A DNA stretch of 5,059 bases, from contig WLES01000073.1 in NCBI GenBank assembly GCA_009704155.1, positions 1-5,059 of the forward strand, read 5' to 3'. This stretch comes from Actinomycetota bacterium (GTDB lineage: Bacteria > Actinomycetota > Actinomycetes > Actinomycetales > Microbacteriaceae). Numbering within the stretch: position 1 is the stretch's first letter; every line of letters starts with the position of its first letter. Below are positions 1 to 5,059 of the stretch, piece after piece. The notes below the pieces were generated by a model. That model saw only the letters and a program-made list of their open reading frames with translations, did not search any database and was not told the DNA's origin. Made by a program: the position numbers and the translations under genes.

Positions 1-21
1 GAAGCCAATAGTCAGGGTAGA

Positions 22-267
22 ATGAAACCTGTCAGAACCTGTATCGGCTGTCGCAACCGCGATGACCGTGCCTCTCTCTTGAGAGTCGTCCTGACCGGAA
101 GCAACGTGGTCGTCGATACGACGGCAACAGCTCCTGGTCGCGGGGCGTGGGTCCACCCCACAGAAGATTGCGTGAACAACGCGGTTTCTCGGGGAGGATT
201 TGCTCGGTCGTTTCGTCGTAGCGGTCCATTCGACGCAGGCGGGCTACTTGCCCACATCACAACATGA
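22..267 (+). CDS. ylxR: YlxR family RNA-associated protein (DUF448)
   Basis: An 81-residue protein of the YlxR/DUF448 family, a small basic fold found between nusA and infB in many bacteria. Seen directly: the N-terminal RTCIGCR motif (residues 5-11, with Cys7 and Cys10) and the GRGAWVHP motif (39-46), both family hallmarks, followed by an Arg-rich C-terminal half. Known of the family: it is thought to bind RNA, and the Bacillus homologue has been linked to gene regulation and to RNase P. The molecular role in actinobacteria is not settled. The ATG at 22 is chosen because it places the conserved PVRTC motif right at the N-terminus; the same frame stays open to the window edge. The upstream AGGG (14-17) is only a weak ribosome-binding site, so coupling to the preceding gene is likely. 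That gene (nusA expected) would end at the TAG at 9-11 or the TGA at 23-25. There is no ylxQ (L7Ae-like) gene between this gene and infB, unlike in Bacillus. Confidence 0.93.
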   Translation: MKPVRTCIGCRNRDDRASLLRVVLTGSNVVVDTTATAPGRGAWVHPTEDCVNNAVSRGGFARSFRRSGPFDAGGLLAHITT

Positions 268-336
268 AAAGGTTGAAGGCTGATGGACCACTAATGAGCG
301 GCTCAGAATGAGTTCCGTTACGCAATAGTGGCGTGC

Positions 337-363
337 CCTGTTCCGGGGTGCGTCCCGGACAGG
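337..363 (+). promoter_or_regulatory. Leader hairpin overlapping the infB Shine-Dalgarno
   Basis: The arm CCTGTTCCGGG (337-347) pairs with CCCGGACAGG (354-363) across a 6-nt loop (348-353). This gives ten base pairs, mostly G-C, with one bulged T. The last three bases of the right arm (AGG, 361-363) are the start of the AGGAG ribosome-binding site of infB, so the folded mRNA would partly hide the site. No T-run follows, so it does not look like an intrinsic terminator. The structure is read from the sequence. A regulatory role, such as translational control or thermosensing of IF-2 synthesis, is inference. Confidence 0.6.
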
Positions 364-365
364 AG
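361..365 (+). promoter_or_regulatory. infB ribosome-binding site (AGGAG)
   Basis: AGGAG lies 4 nt before the GTG at 370 and fixes the infB start there rather than at the upstream in-frame GTG at 328, which has no comparable site in front of it. Its first three bases are paired in the hairpin at 337-363. Confidence 0.75.
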
Positions 366-369
366 AATT

Positions 370-2979
370 GTGGCTGGAAAACCACGCGTGCACGAGATTG
401 CCGCAGAATACGGCGTCGAAAGCAAGCAGGTCATCGAGAAACTCGGCAGCATTGGCGAGTTCGTTAAATCGTCGGCTTCGACGATCGAACCCCCCGTTGC
501 CCGCAAGCTTCGCGAGGCGCTGGAGAAGGACGGCCTGACTCGTCAGGATGTCAGCGCGGCACCCGCAAAAACGCCGGCTAAGTCTCGATCGACTGCGCAC
601 ATTGACCTTCCGACCCTTCCTACGGTCGAAGAGGCGGCAGCCCAAGCCGGCAAGCCGCCAGCACCAGTAATGCCGTCTGACCCCTCAGATCCTGATGCGC
701 CTGTTGCGACGGCACCGCCTCGCCCTGGTGGAAACAATCCTTTCCAGACAGCTCCGGCGATGCCCAGGCCTCCTCGTCCAGGTAACAACCCGTTCATGTC
801 TCCCGGCGCCCAGCGCCCAACCGTTGACCGTCCGGGTGGCCCTGGCGCGCGTCCAGGTGGCCCAGGCCGCCCCAATGCTCCTTTCCAGTCGCGCACAGGC
901 GCTCCCGGATCTCGTCCGGGTGGTTTCCAGCGTCCAGGCGGCGCTCCAGGAACCGGTGGCCCAGGCGGCGGACCGGGTACTGGCGGCCCCGGTCGTCCAG
1001 GCGGCGGTCCTTCCGGTAGTCGCGGTCGCGGTGGCAACACCGCTGGCGCGTTCGGTAAGGGTGGCGGCAAGTCCAAGGCTCGCAAGTCGAAGCGGACGAA
1101 GCGCCAAGAGTTTGAAATGCGCGAGGCCCCGTCGCTCGGTGGCGTCAAGATTCCACGCGGTGACGGCCAGACGGTAATCCGTCTGCGCCAGGGTTCGTCA
1201 ATTTCGGACTTCGCCGACAAGATCGAGGTCATGTGGGGTATCCCGGTTCCTCCGGGAAACCTCGTGACGGTTCTTTTCCAACTCGGTGAAATGGCAACTG
1301 CCACCGAGTCGCTCGACGGCGCAACCTTCGAGGTTCTCGGTGCAGAGCTCGGCTACCGCATCGAAATCGTCAGCCCTGAAGACGAAGACAAGGAAATCCT
1401 TGATTCGTTCAACATTGACCTCAACGAGGAAGACAACGAAGAGGACATGGTTATTCGTCCGCCCGTTGTCACCGTCATGGGTCACGTTGACCACGGAAAG
1501 ACCAGGCTCCTCGACGCGATTCGTCGTGCCGATGTTGCCGCTGGCGAAGCTGGTGGAATCACGCAGGCGATCGGTGCGTATCAGGTGTGGACCGAACACG
1601 AAGGCATCGAACGCGCCATCACGTTCATTGACACCCCCGGCCACGAGGCGTTCACCGCCATGCGTGCCCGTGGTGCACAGGTCACCGACATCGCAATCCT
1701 CGTGGTTGCGGCCGATGACGGAATCATGCCTCAGACGATCGAAGCGTTGAACCACGCGCAAGCTGCCGGTGTTCCGATTGTCGTCGCTGTCAACAAGGTC
1801 GATAAAGAGGGTGCAAACCCAGCAAAGGTTCGCCAGCAGCTCACTGAATACGGTCTCGTCACGGAAGAGTACGGCGGAAACACGATGTTCGTCGACGTCT
1901 CTGCTCTCACGGGCGCGGGTGTCGTTGAACTCCTCGACGCCGTTCTCCTCACCGCCGATGCAGGGCTTGACCTCACAGCCAACCCCAACAAGGACGCTCG
2001 CGGTATCGCCATTGAAGCGAAGCTCGACAAGGGTCGCGGATCGGTTGCCACCGTCCTCATCCAGTCGGGAACGCTTCGCGTCGGTGACGCGATTGTTGCT
2101 GGTACGGCTTATGGTCGCGTTCGCGCCATGGTCGACGAGCACGGCGAGAAAATCGAAGAGGCCTACCCGAGCCGCCCGGTTCAGGTTCAGGGTCTCTCTT
2201 CTGTTCCTCGCGCCGGTGACTCCTTCATCGTGACCGACGACGACCGCGCAGCCCGCCAAATCGCTGAGAAGCGTGAAGCTGCTGCTCGTAACGCTCAACT
2301 CGCGAAAGCTCGTAAGCGCATCTCGCTCGAAGACTTCTCGAAGGCCCTCGAAGACGGCAAGGTGCAGTCGCTCAACCTCATCCTCAAGGGAGATGTCTCC
2401 GGTGCTGTTGAAGCCCTCGAAGAGTCGCTCCTCAAGATCGAGGTCGACGACTCGGTGCAACTCCGCATTATTCACCGCGGTGTCGGTGCCATCACGGAGA
2501 GCGACATCAACCTCGCCACAATCGACAACGCGATTGTGGTCGGATTCAACGTTCGCCCCGACACGAAGGCACGCGAACGTGCCGCTCGTGAAGGCGTCGA
2601 CGTGCGTTTCTACAACGTCATCTACAACGCACTCGACGAGATCGAGCAGAGCCTCAAGGGAATGCTCAAGCCAGAGTTCGAAGAGGTGCAGAGCGGTGTT
2701 GCGGAGATTCGCGAGATCTTCCGTTCAAGCAAGCTCGGAAACATCGCCGGTTGTATCGTCCGCTCCGGAACCATCACGCGAAACTCGAAGGCCCGTGTTA
2801 TCCGCGAAGGAATCGTTATCGCGGATGGTCTGGCCATCGAATCGTTGCGACGCTTCAAGGACGACGTCACTGAAGTCAAGACCGACTTCGAGTGCGGTAT
2901 CGGCCTCGGCAAGTACAACGACATTCAGCTCGGTGACGAGATTGAGACGATTGAGATGAAGGAGAAGATCCGCGCCTAA
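370..2979 (+). CDS. infB: Translation initiation factor IF-2
   Basis: An 869-residue GTPase that binds formylmethionyl-tRNA and places it in the P site of the 30S subunit, then promotes 50S joining. Domains in order: the first IF2N domain (about 1-50); a Pro/Gly/Arg-rich low-complexity linker (about 116-235) ending in a Lys/Arg block (about 233-246); the second IF2N domain (about 267-335); the GTPase domain with G1 GHVDHGKT (371-378), G2 Thr398, G3 DTPGH (421-425), G4 NKVD (475-478) and G5 SAL (511-513); domain II (about 543-625); and the C-terminal domains ending in C2, which binds initiator tRNA (about 765-865). All GTPase motifs are intact. The GTG at 370 is preferred over the GTG at 328 because it follows AGGAG and gives the canonical start [11 protein letters not shown]. 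One oddity is about six extra residues (near 287-294) in the second IF2N domain. The stop codon overlaps the rbfA start in TAATG. Confidence 0.98.
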   Translation: MAGKPRVHEIAAEYGVESKQVIEKLGSIGEFVKSSASTIEPPVARKLREALEKDGLTRQDVSAAPAKTPAKSRSTAHIDLPTLPTVEEAAAQAGKPPAPVMPSDPSDPDAPVATAPPRPGGNNPFQTAPAMPRPPRPGNNPFMSPGAQRPTVDRPGGPGARPGGPGRPNAPFQSRTGAPGSRPGGFQRPGGAPGTGGPGGGPGTGGPGRPGGGPSGSRGRGGNTAGAFGKGGGKSKARKSKRTKRQEFEMREAPSLGGVKIPRGDGQTVIRLRQGSSISDFADKIEVMWGIPVPPGNLVTVLFQLGEMATATESLDGATFEVLGAELGYRIEIVSPEDEDKEILDSFNIDLNEEDNEEDMVIRPPVVTVMGHVDHGKTRLLDAIRRADVAAGEAGGITQAIGAYQVWTEHEGIERAITFIDTPGHEAFTAMRARGAQVTDIAILVVAADDGIMPQTIEALNHAQAAGVPIVVAVNKVDKEGANPAKVRQQLTEYGLVTEEYGGNTMFVDVSALTGAGVVELLDAVLLTADAGLDLTANPNKDARGIAIEAKLDKGRGSVATVLIQSGTLRVGDAIVAGTAYGRVRAMVDEHGEKIEEAYPSRPVQVQGLSSVPRAGDSFIVTDDDRAARQIAEKREAAARNAQLAKARKRISLEDFSKALEDGKVQSLNLILKGDVSGAVEALEESLLKIEVDDSVQLRIIHRGVGAITESDINLATIDNAIVVGFNVRPDTKARERAAREGVDVRFYNVIYNALDEIEQSLKGMLKPEFEEVQSGVAEIREIFRSSKLGNIAGCIVRSGTITRNSKARVIREGIVIADGLAIESLRRFKDDVTEVKTDFECGIGLGKYNDIQLGDEIETIEMKEKIRA
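715..1100 (+). repeat. Low-complexity Pro/Gly/Arg repeat region within infB
   Basis: This stretch encodes the flexible IF-2 linker with imperfect repeats of RPGG, GGPG and NNPF. At DNA level the octamer CGTCCAGG (Arg-Pro-Gly) recurs in frame at 775, 850, 931 and 994, and GGTGGC/GGCGGC blocks recur between about 835 and 1065. Linkers of this kind are usual in actinobacterial IF-2. The repeats probably vary in number between strains through slippage; that is inference. It is not a CRISPR or a mobile element, because the units are short, irregular and kept in the coding frame. Confidence 0.8.
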
Positions 2980-3422
2980 TGTCTGCTCCCGATCGCGCTC
3001 GGAAGATGGCGGAACGAATCAAAGAGATCGTTGCCCGCCGTCTCGAGAAAGGTTTGCGTGACGACCGTCTCGGTTTCGTCACCATTACCGACGTGCGCGT
3101 GACGGGTGACTTACAGCACGCGACGGTGTTCTTCACTGTTTATGGTGATGACCAGGAACGCCAAAACTCGTGGGATGCACTCAAATCAGCGACGGGAATG
3201 TTGCGCACCGAGGTTGGTCGCAACATCACGGCTCGATTGACTCCGTCGCTTGAGTTCGTGCTCGATGCCCTGCCGGAAACGTCCGCTCATCTCGAGGACT
3301 TGCTTGCCAAGGCGAAGATGCACGACGTTGAGGTAGCTAAGGCTGCCAAGAACGCCGAGTTTGCAGGGGATGCCGACCCGTACCTTCACCCCCGTGAAGA
3401 CGAGGATGACGACGCGAAATAG
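2979..3422 (+). CDS. rbfA: 30S ribosome-binding factor RbfA
   Basis: A 147-residue KH-fold protein that binds the 30S subunit and helps mature the 5' end of 16S rRNA; its E. coli homologue is needed for cold adaptation. Seen: the N-terminal helix RARKMAERIKEIVARRLE (6-23), the strand region LGFVTITDVRVTGDLQHA (31-48), the Ala-X-Gly kink typical of RbfA (Ala71-Thr72-Gly73), and the strand RLTPSLEFVLD (86-96). The C-terminus from about 130 is a disordered, strongly acidic tail ending in a Glu/Asp run, longer than in E. coli. The ATG shares one base with the infB stop (TAATG), so translation is probably coupled to infB. The nearest purine-rich site, AAGGAG at 2959-2964, is 14 nt away and too distant to act well on its own. 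The downstream mutY start lies inside the rbfA end. Confidence 0.96.
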   Translation: MSAPDRARKMAERIKEIVARRLEKGLRDDRLGFVTITDVRVTGDLQHATVFFTVYGDDQERQNSWDALKSATGMLRTEVGRNITARLTPSLEFVLDALPETSAHLEDLLAKAKMHDVEVAKAAKNAEFAGDADPYLHPREDEDDDAK

Positions 3423-4296
3423 TGCGCGCGAGCGAGAGCTCGTAGCGATTGTTGCACGCTGGTTTCGGAGAACCGCGCGCCCGCTTCCGTGGCGCGACAA
3501 CGGCACATCGGCATGGGGAATCCTGCTGTCAGAGGTCATGGCGCAACAGACTCCCGTCGCGCGCGTTGCGCCGCTCTGGCTCGAGTGGAGAGAACGCTGG
3601 CCGACCGCTTCCGATCTCGCCAACGCCAGCCCTGCCGACGTCGTTCGTGCCTGGGGCAAGTTGGGCTATCCGCGACGGGCCCTAAATCTTCACGCTGCAG
3701 CAACACGCATTCGCGACGAGTTCGGGGGAGAAGTGCCGAACGACGTCAACACTCTCGAATCGTTGCCGGGCATCGGCAACTACACCGCGCGTGCGGTGAC
3801 CGCTTTCGCATTTGGGAAGCGAGTCCCGGTTGTTGACACCAATATCCGGCGCGTGCTCGCCAGGGCCGTGCTCGGCATCGCTGAACCAGAGCCGCCACGA
3901 GTTCGTGCCGACATGGACCTGATGGATTCAGTCCTGCCGCCATCGGCGAAGGAATCCGTCGCCGTCAACGCGGGAATCATGGAGCTTGGAGCGGTTATCT
4001 GCACGGCGCGCGCACCGAAGTGCGGAGAGTGCCCGATTGCACAGCAGTGTGCGTGGGCGTTAGCCGGATTTCCGGAAAACGCTGGCCGCACCCGAACTCC
4101 ACAGAAAAAGTACGAAGGTTCGGTTCGTCAGGCCCGAGGCGCCATCCTCGCGCTTGCGCGGGCCGGTGAAACGGTCACCACTGCTGCAATCGCGCTGGCA
4201 GTGTCAGATAACGTCCGCCGTGAACTCGCGCTTGAAGGTCTTCTTTCTGACGGCTTGATTGTCGACACCGAGCAAGGTTTCAGACTGCCCGAGTAA
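3406..4296 (+). CDS. mutY: A/G-specific adenine DNA glycosylase MutY
   Basis: A 296-residue base-excision repair enzyme that removes adenine paired with 8-oxoguanine, preventing G:C to T:A mutations. Seen: PLPWR (26-30); the catalytic glutamate in SEVMAQQTPV (Glu43); the helix-hairpin-helix LPGIGNYTARAV (120-131); the catalytic aspartate in VDTNIRRVLAR (Asp144); and a complete iron-sulphur motif with C-X6-C-X2-C-X5-C spacing (Cys199, 206, 209, 215). After the cluster only about 80 residues remain. They look like a small helical or winged-helix segment ending in a GLLSDGLIVDTEQGFRLP-like pattern, with no room for the Nudix-like 8-oxoG domain of the ~350-residue E. coli enzyme; I believe this short form is common in actinobacteria. 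The ATG at 3406 is chosen because it gives an ordinary MutY N-terminus; it overlaps rbfA by 17 nt and has only a weak GAAG (3396-3399) upstream, suggesting translational coupling. The GTG at 3394 and ATG at 3370 are in-frame alternatives. Confidence 0.95.
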   Translation: MTTRNSARERELVAIVARWFRRTARPLPWRDNGTSAWGILLSEVMAQQTPVARVAPLWLEWRERWPTASDLANASPADVVRAWGKLGYPRRALNLHAAATRIRDEFGGEVPNDVNTLESLPGIGNYTARAVTAFAFGKRVPVVDTNIRRVLARAVLGIAEPEPPRVRADMDLMDSVLPPSAKESVAVNAGIMELGAVICTARAPKCGECPIAQQCAWALAGFPENAGRTRTPQKKYEGSVRQARGAILALARAGETVTTAAIALAVSDNVRRELALEGLLSDGLIVDTEQGFRLPE

Positions 4297-4297
4297 A

Positions 4298-4322
4298 GCC
4301 GACCACCGACCTGAACGTCGGC
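4298..4322 (+). terminator. Possible weak terminator: inverted repeat after mutY
   Basis: GCCGAC (4298-4303) can pair with GTCGGC (4317-4322), starting one base past the mutY stop. A second left arm, CCGAC (4306-4310), competes for the same right arm with a 6-nt loop. No T-run follows, so intrinsic termination is unproven. The repeat also overlaps the proposed promoter of the next gene. It may end the infB-rbfA-mutY transcript or may be chance in GC-rich DNA. Confidence 0.3.
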
Positions 4323-4340
4323 AATGACTAGTCTGAGAGC
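4306..4340 (+). promoter_or_regulatory. Putative promoter for a leaderless DUF2207 transcript
   Basis: The hexamer TAGTCT (4329-4334) fits the actinobacterial -10 pattern TANNNT. It is followed by six bases and then the GTG at 4341, so transcription starting at the usual distance would begin at or next to the start codon, giving a leaderless mRNA. The -35 match is weak: CCGACC (4306-4311) at a 17-nt spacing shares only GAC with TTGACA. No well-spaced Shine-Dalgarno sequence precedes the GTG (GAGAG at 4335-4339 is one base away), which supports the leaderless reading. Confidence 0.5.
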
Positions 4341-5059
4341 GTGAAGAAGTTACTTTCGCTCATTGGGGCTCTTTTTCTGTTGTGGGTTCCCTCCACCGCA
4401 TCTGCTGGCGTTGATGACTTCAGTTTTGACAGCTTCGACGCGGTGTACGAACTGTCGAGAGACGACAACGGCCATTCGGTGTTGCGCGTGTCCGAAGTGC
4501 TCGTCGCACGATTCCCTGATTTCGATCAGAATCGCGGAGTTCGGCGACTCATTCCCGAAACCTATCTCGGCAACCCGCTCGAACTCGAGTTGGTGAGCGT
4601 CACTGACGGCTCAGGCGCAAATCGGCCTTACGAAACGGAATCAGACGGTGAGTTTCTGATTGTCACCATCGCCGTCCCCGAGGGTGAGTTCGTCCGAGGT
4701 GTTCAGACGTATGAAATCACGTACGTTGCCCACAACGTGATTCTCAATAAAGGGCCCGACCAACCCCAAGAGTTTTACTGGGATATCAACGGCGATGGGT
4801 GGCCGCAGACGTTTGGCAGCGTCTCAGCCGAAATCCGGTTTGACCCGTCGATTGCCGGGGCGTTCACGGACCAGGCAGCCTGTTACGCGGGGGATACGGG
4901 TACGACGGCTCCGTGCTCAGCCCTCGAAACTTCCCCGACGACCGTCACTGCAACACACGGTTCGCTCGGCAGCTACCAGACACTGACGGTTGCCGCCCAA
5001 TTCGCCGCCGGAACCTTCACCCCTCGCGATAACTCCTATTGGGCATCTCCGTGGTGGCC
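4341..5059 (+). CDS. DUF2207 domain membrane protein, 5' part
   Basis: The first 239 codons of a gene that continues past the right edge, with no stop in this frame. A signal peptide is clear: MKK, a hydrophobic stretch LLSLIGALFLLWV (4-16), and a probable cleavage after ASA (20-22), so the following domain should lie outside the membrane. The mature part matches what I know of DUF2207: a Tyr-rich beta domain with FPDFDQNRGVRRLIPETY (58-75) and FYWDINGDGW (145-154), then two cysteines (181 and 192) that could form a disulphide. Family members usually continue into membrane helices and a low-complexity tail, which would be beyond this window. The function of the family is unknown and I assign none. 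The GTG start is set by the signal peptide and the -10 box just upstream. A ~45-nt gap and its own promoter suggest it is transcribed apart from mutY. Confidence 0.88.
   Translation, partial: MKKLLSLIGALFLLWVPSTASAGVDDFSFDSFDAVYELSRDDNGHSVLRVSEVLVARFPDFDQNRGVRRLIPETYLGNPLELELVSVTDGSGANRPYETESDGEFLIVTIAVPEGEFVRGVQTYEITYVAHNVILNKGPDQPQEFYWDINGDGWPQTFGSVSAEIRFDPSIAGAFTDQAACYAGDTGTTAPCSALETSPTTVTATHGSLGSYQTLTVAAQFAAGTFTPRDNSYWASPWW

Noticed and set aside
1..25. 3' end of nusA
   Set aside because: nusA is expected here, and stops exist at 9-11 and 23-25 in two different frames, but two to seven codons are too few to identify a gene or choose the frame.
273..301. Promoter between ylxR and infB (TTGAAG at 273-278)
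   Set aside because: No acceptable -10 hexamer lies 16-18 nt downstream; TAATGA at 292-297 is too close at 13 nt.
328..369. GTG at 328 as the infB start, adding 14 residues
   Set aside because: The added residues ([14 protein letters not shown]) do not resemble an IF-2 N-terminus, there is no ribosome-binding site before 328, and the segment is occupied by the hairpin. AGGAG before the GTG at 370 fits the family start.
775..1001. Recurrent CGTCCAGG units as a CRISPR-like or regulatory repeat array
   Set aside because: The spacings (75, 81, 63 nt) are multiples of three, the units encode Arg-Pro-Gly in frame, and the intervening DNA is also low-complexity linker.
695..1177. Plus-strand open frame in another reading frame over the IF-2 linker
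   Set aside because: Low stop density in GC-rich repeat DNA explains it. The infB frame is clearly the coding one.
543..1304. Antisense open frame rich in Pro and Gly opposite the IF-2 linker
   Set aside because: Its composition is the complement of the Gly/Pro/Arg repeat codons; there is no independent start signal or motif.
1198..2475. Long antisense open frame of 425 codons opposite infB
   Set aside because: It mirrors the codon bias of infB on the other strand, has no recognisable domain and lies entirely within a well-supported gene.
3361..3405. TTG at 3361 as the mutY start
   Set aside because: It would add 15 residues with no family similarity and extend the overlap with rbfA to 62 nt; the ATG at 3406 gives a normal MutY N-terminus.
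4363..4596. Plus-strand open frame of 77 codons after mutY
   Set aside because: It lies out of frame inside the signal-peptide-bearing DUF2207 gene starting at 4341 and shows no motif.

Overview
The window carries an ordinary bacterial housekeeping cluster, all on the + strand: ylxR - infB - rbfA - mutY, followed by the first ~240 codons of a secreted or membrane-anchored DUF2207 protein that runs off the right edge. I see no RNA gene, mobile element, CRISPR array or antisense gene. The organism is most likely a high-GC Gram-positive (Actinomycetota), probably of the family Microbacteriaceae. The reasons are the Gly/Pro/Arg-rich linker and lysine/arginine block in IF-2, the actinobacterial C-terminus of IF-2, ylxR directly before infB with no ylxQ between them, GTG start codons, and moderately high GC. 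The family assignment is an inference from remembered protein features, not from a search.

Region by region: 1-21 is probably the tail of the preceding gene, expected to be nusA but too short to identify. 22-267 is ylxR. 268-369 is a leader of about 100 nt before infB, with a strong hairpin (337-363) whose 3' arm contains the first three bases of the infB Shine-Dalgarno sequence. 370-2979 is infB; its start is moved from the longest open frame (GTG at 328) to the GTG at 370, which gives a canonical IF-2 N-terminus. 2979-3422 is rbfA, overlapping infB by one base (TAATG). 3406-4296 is mutY, overlapping rbfA by 17 nt. 4297-4340 holds overlapping inverted repeats and a TANNNT -10 box placed exactly where a leaderless transcript would start at the GTG of the next gene. 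4341-5059 is the 5' part of the DUF2207 gene, with a clear signal peptide.

The first three genes act in RNA handling and translation: YlxR is an RNA-associated protein, IF-2 delivers initiator tRNA, and RbfA matures the 30S subunit. MutY is a base-excision repair glycosylase that appears to be translated from the same mRNA. The DUF2207 gene looks like the start of a separate transcription unit.

I found no wholly new system. The points that merit a second look are the SD-occluding hairpin before infB, a six-residue insertion with its own small palindrome in the second IF2N domain, the probable leaderless promoter at 4306-4340, and the coupling of mutY to rbfA.
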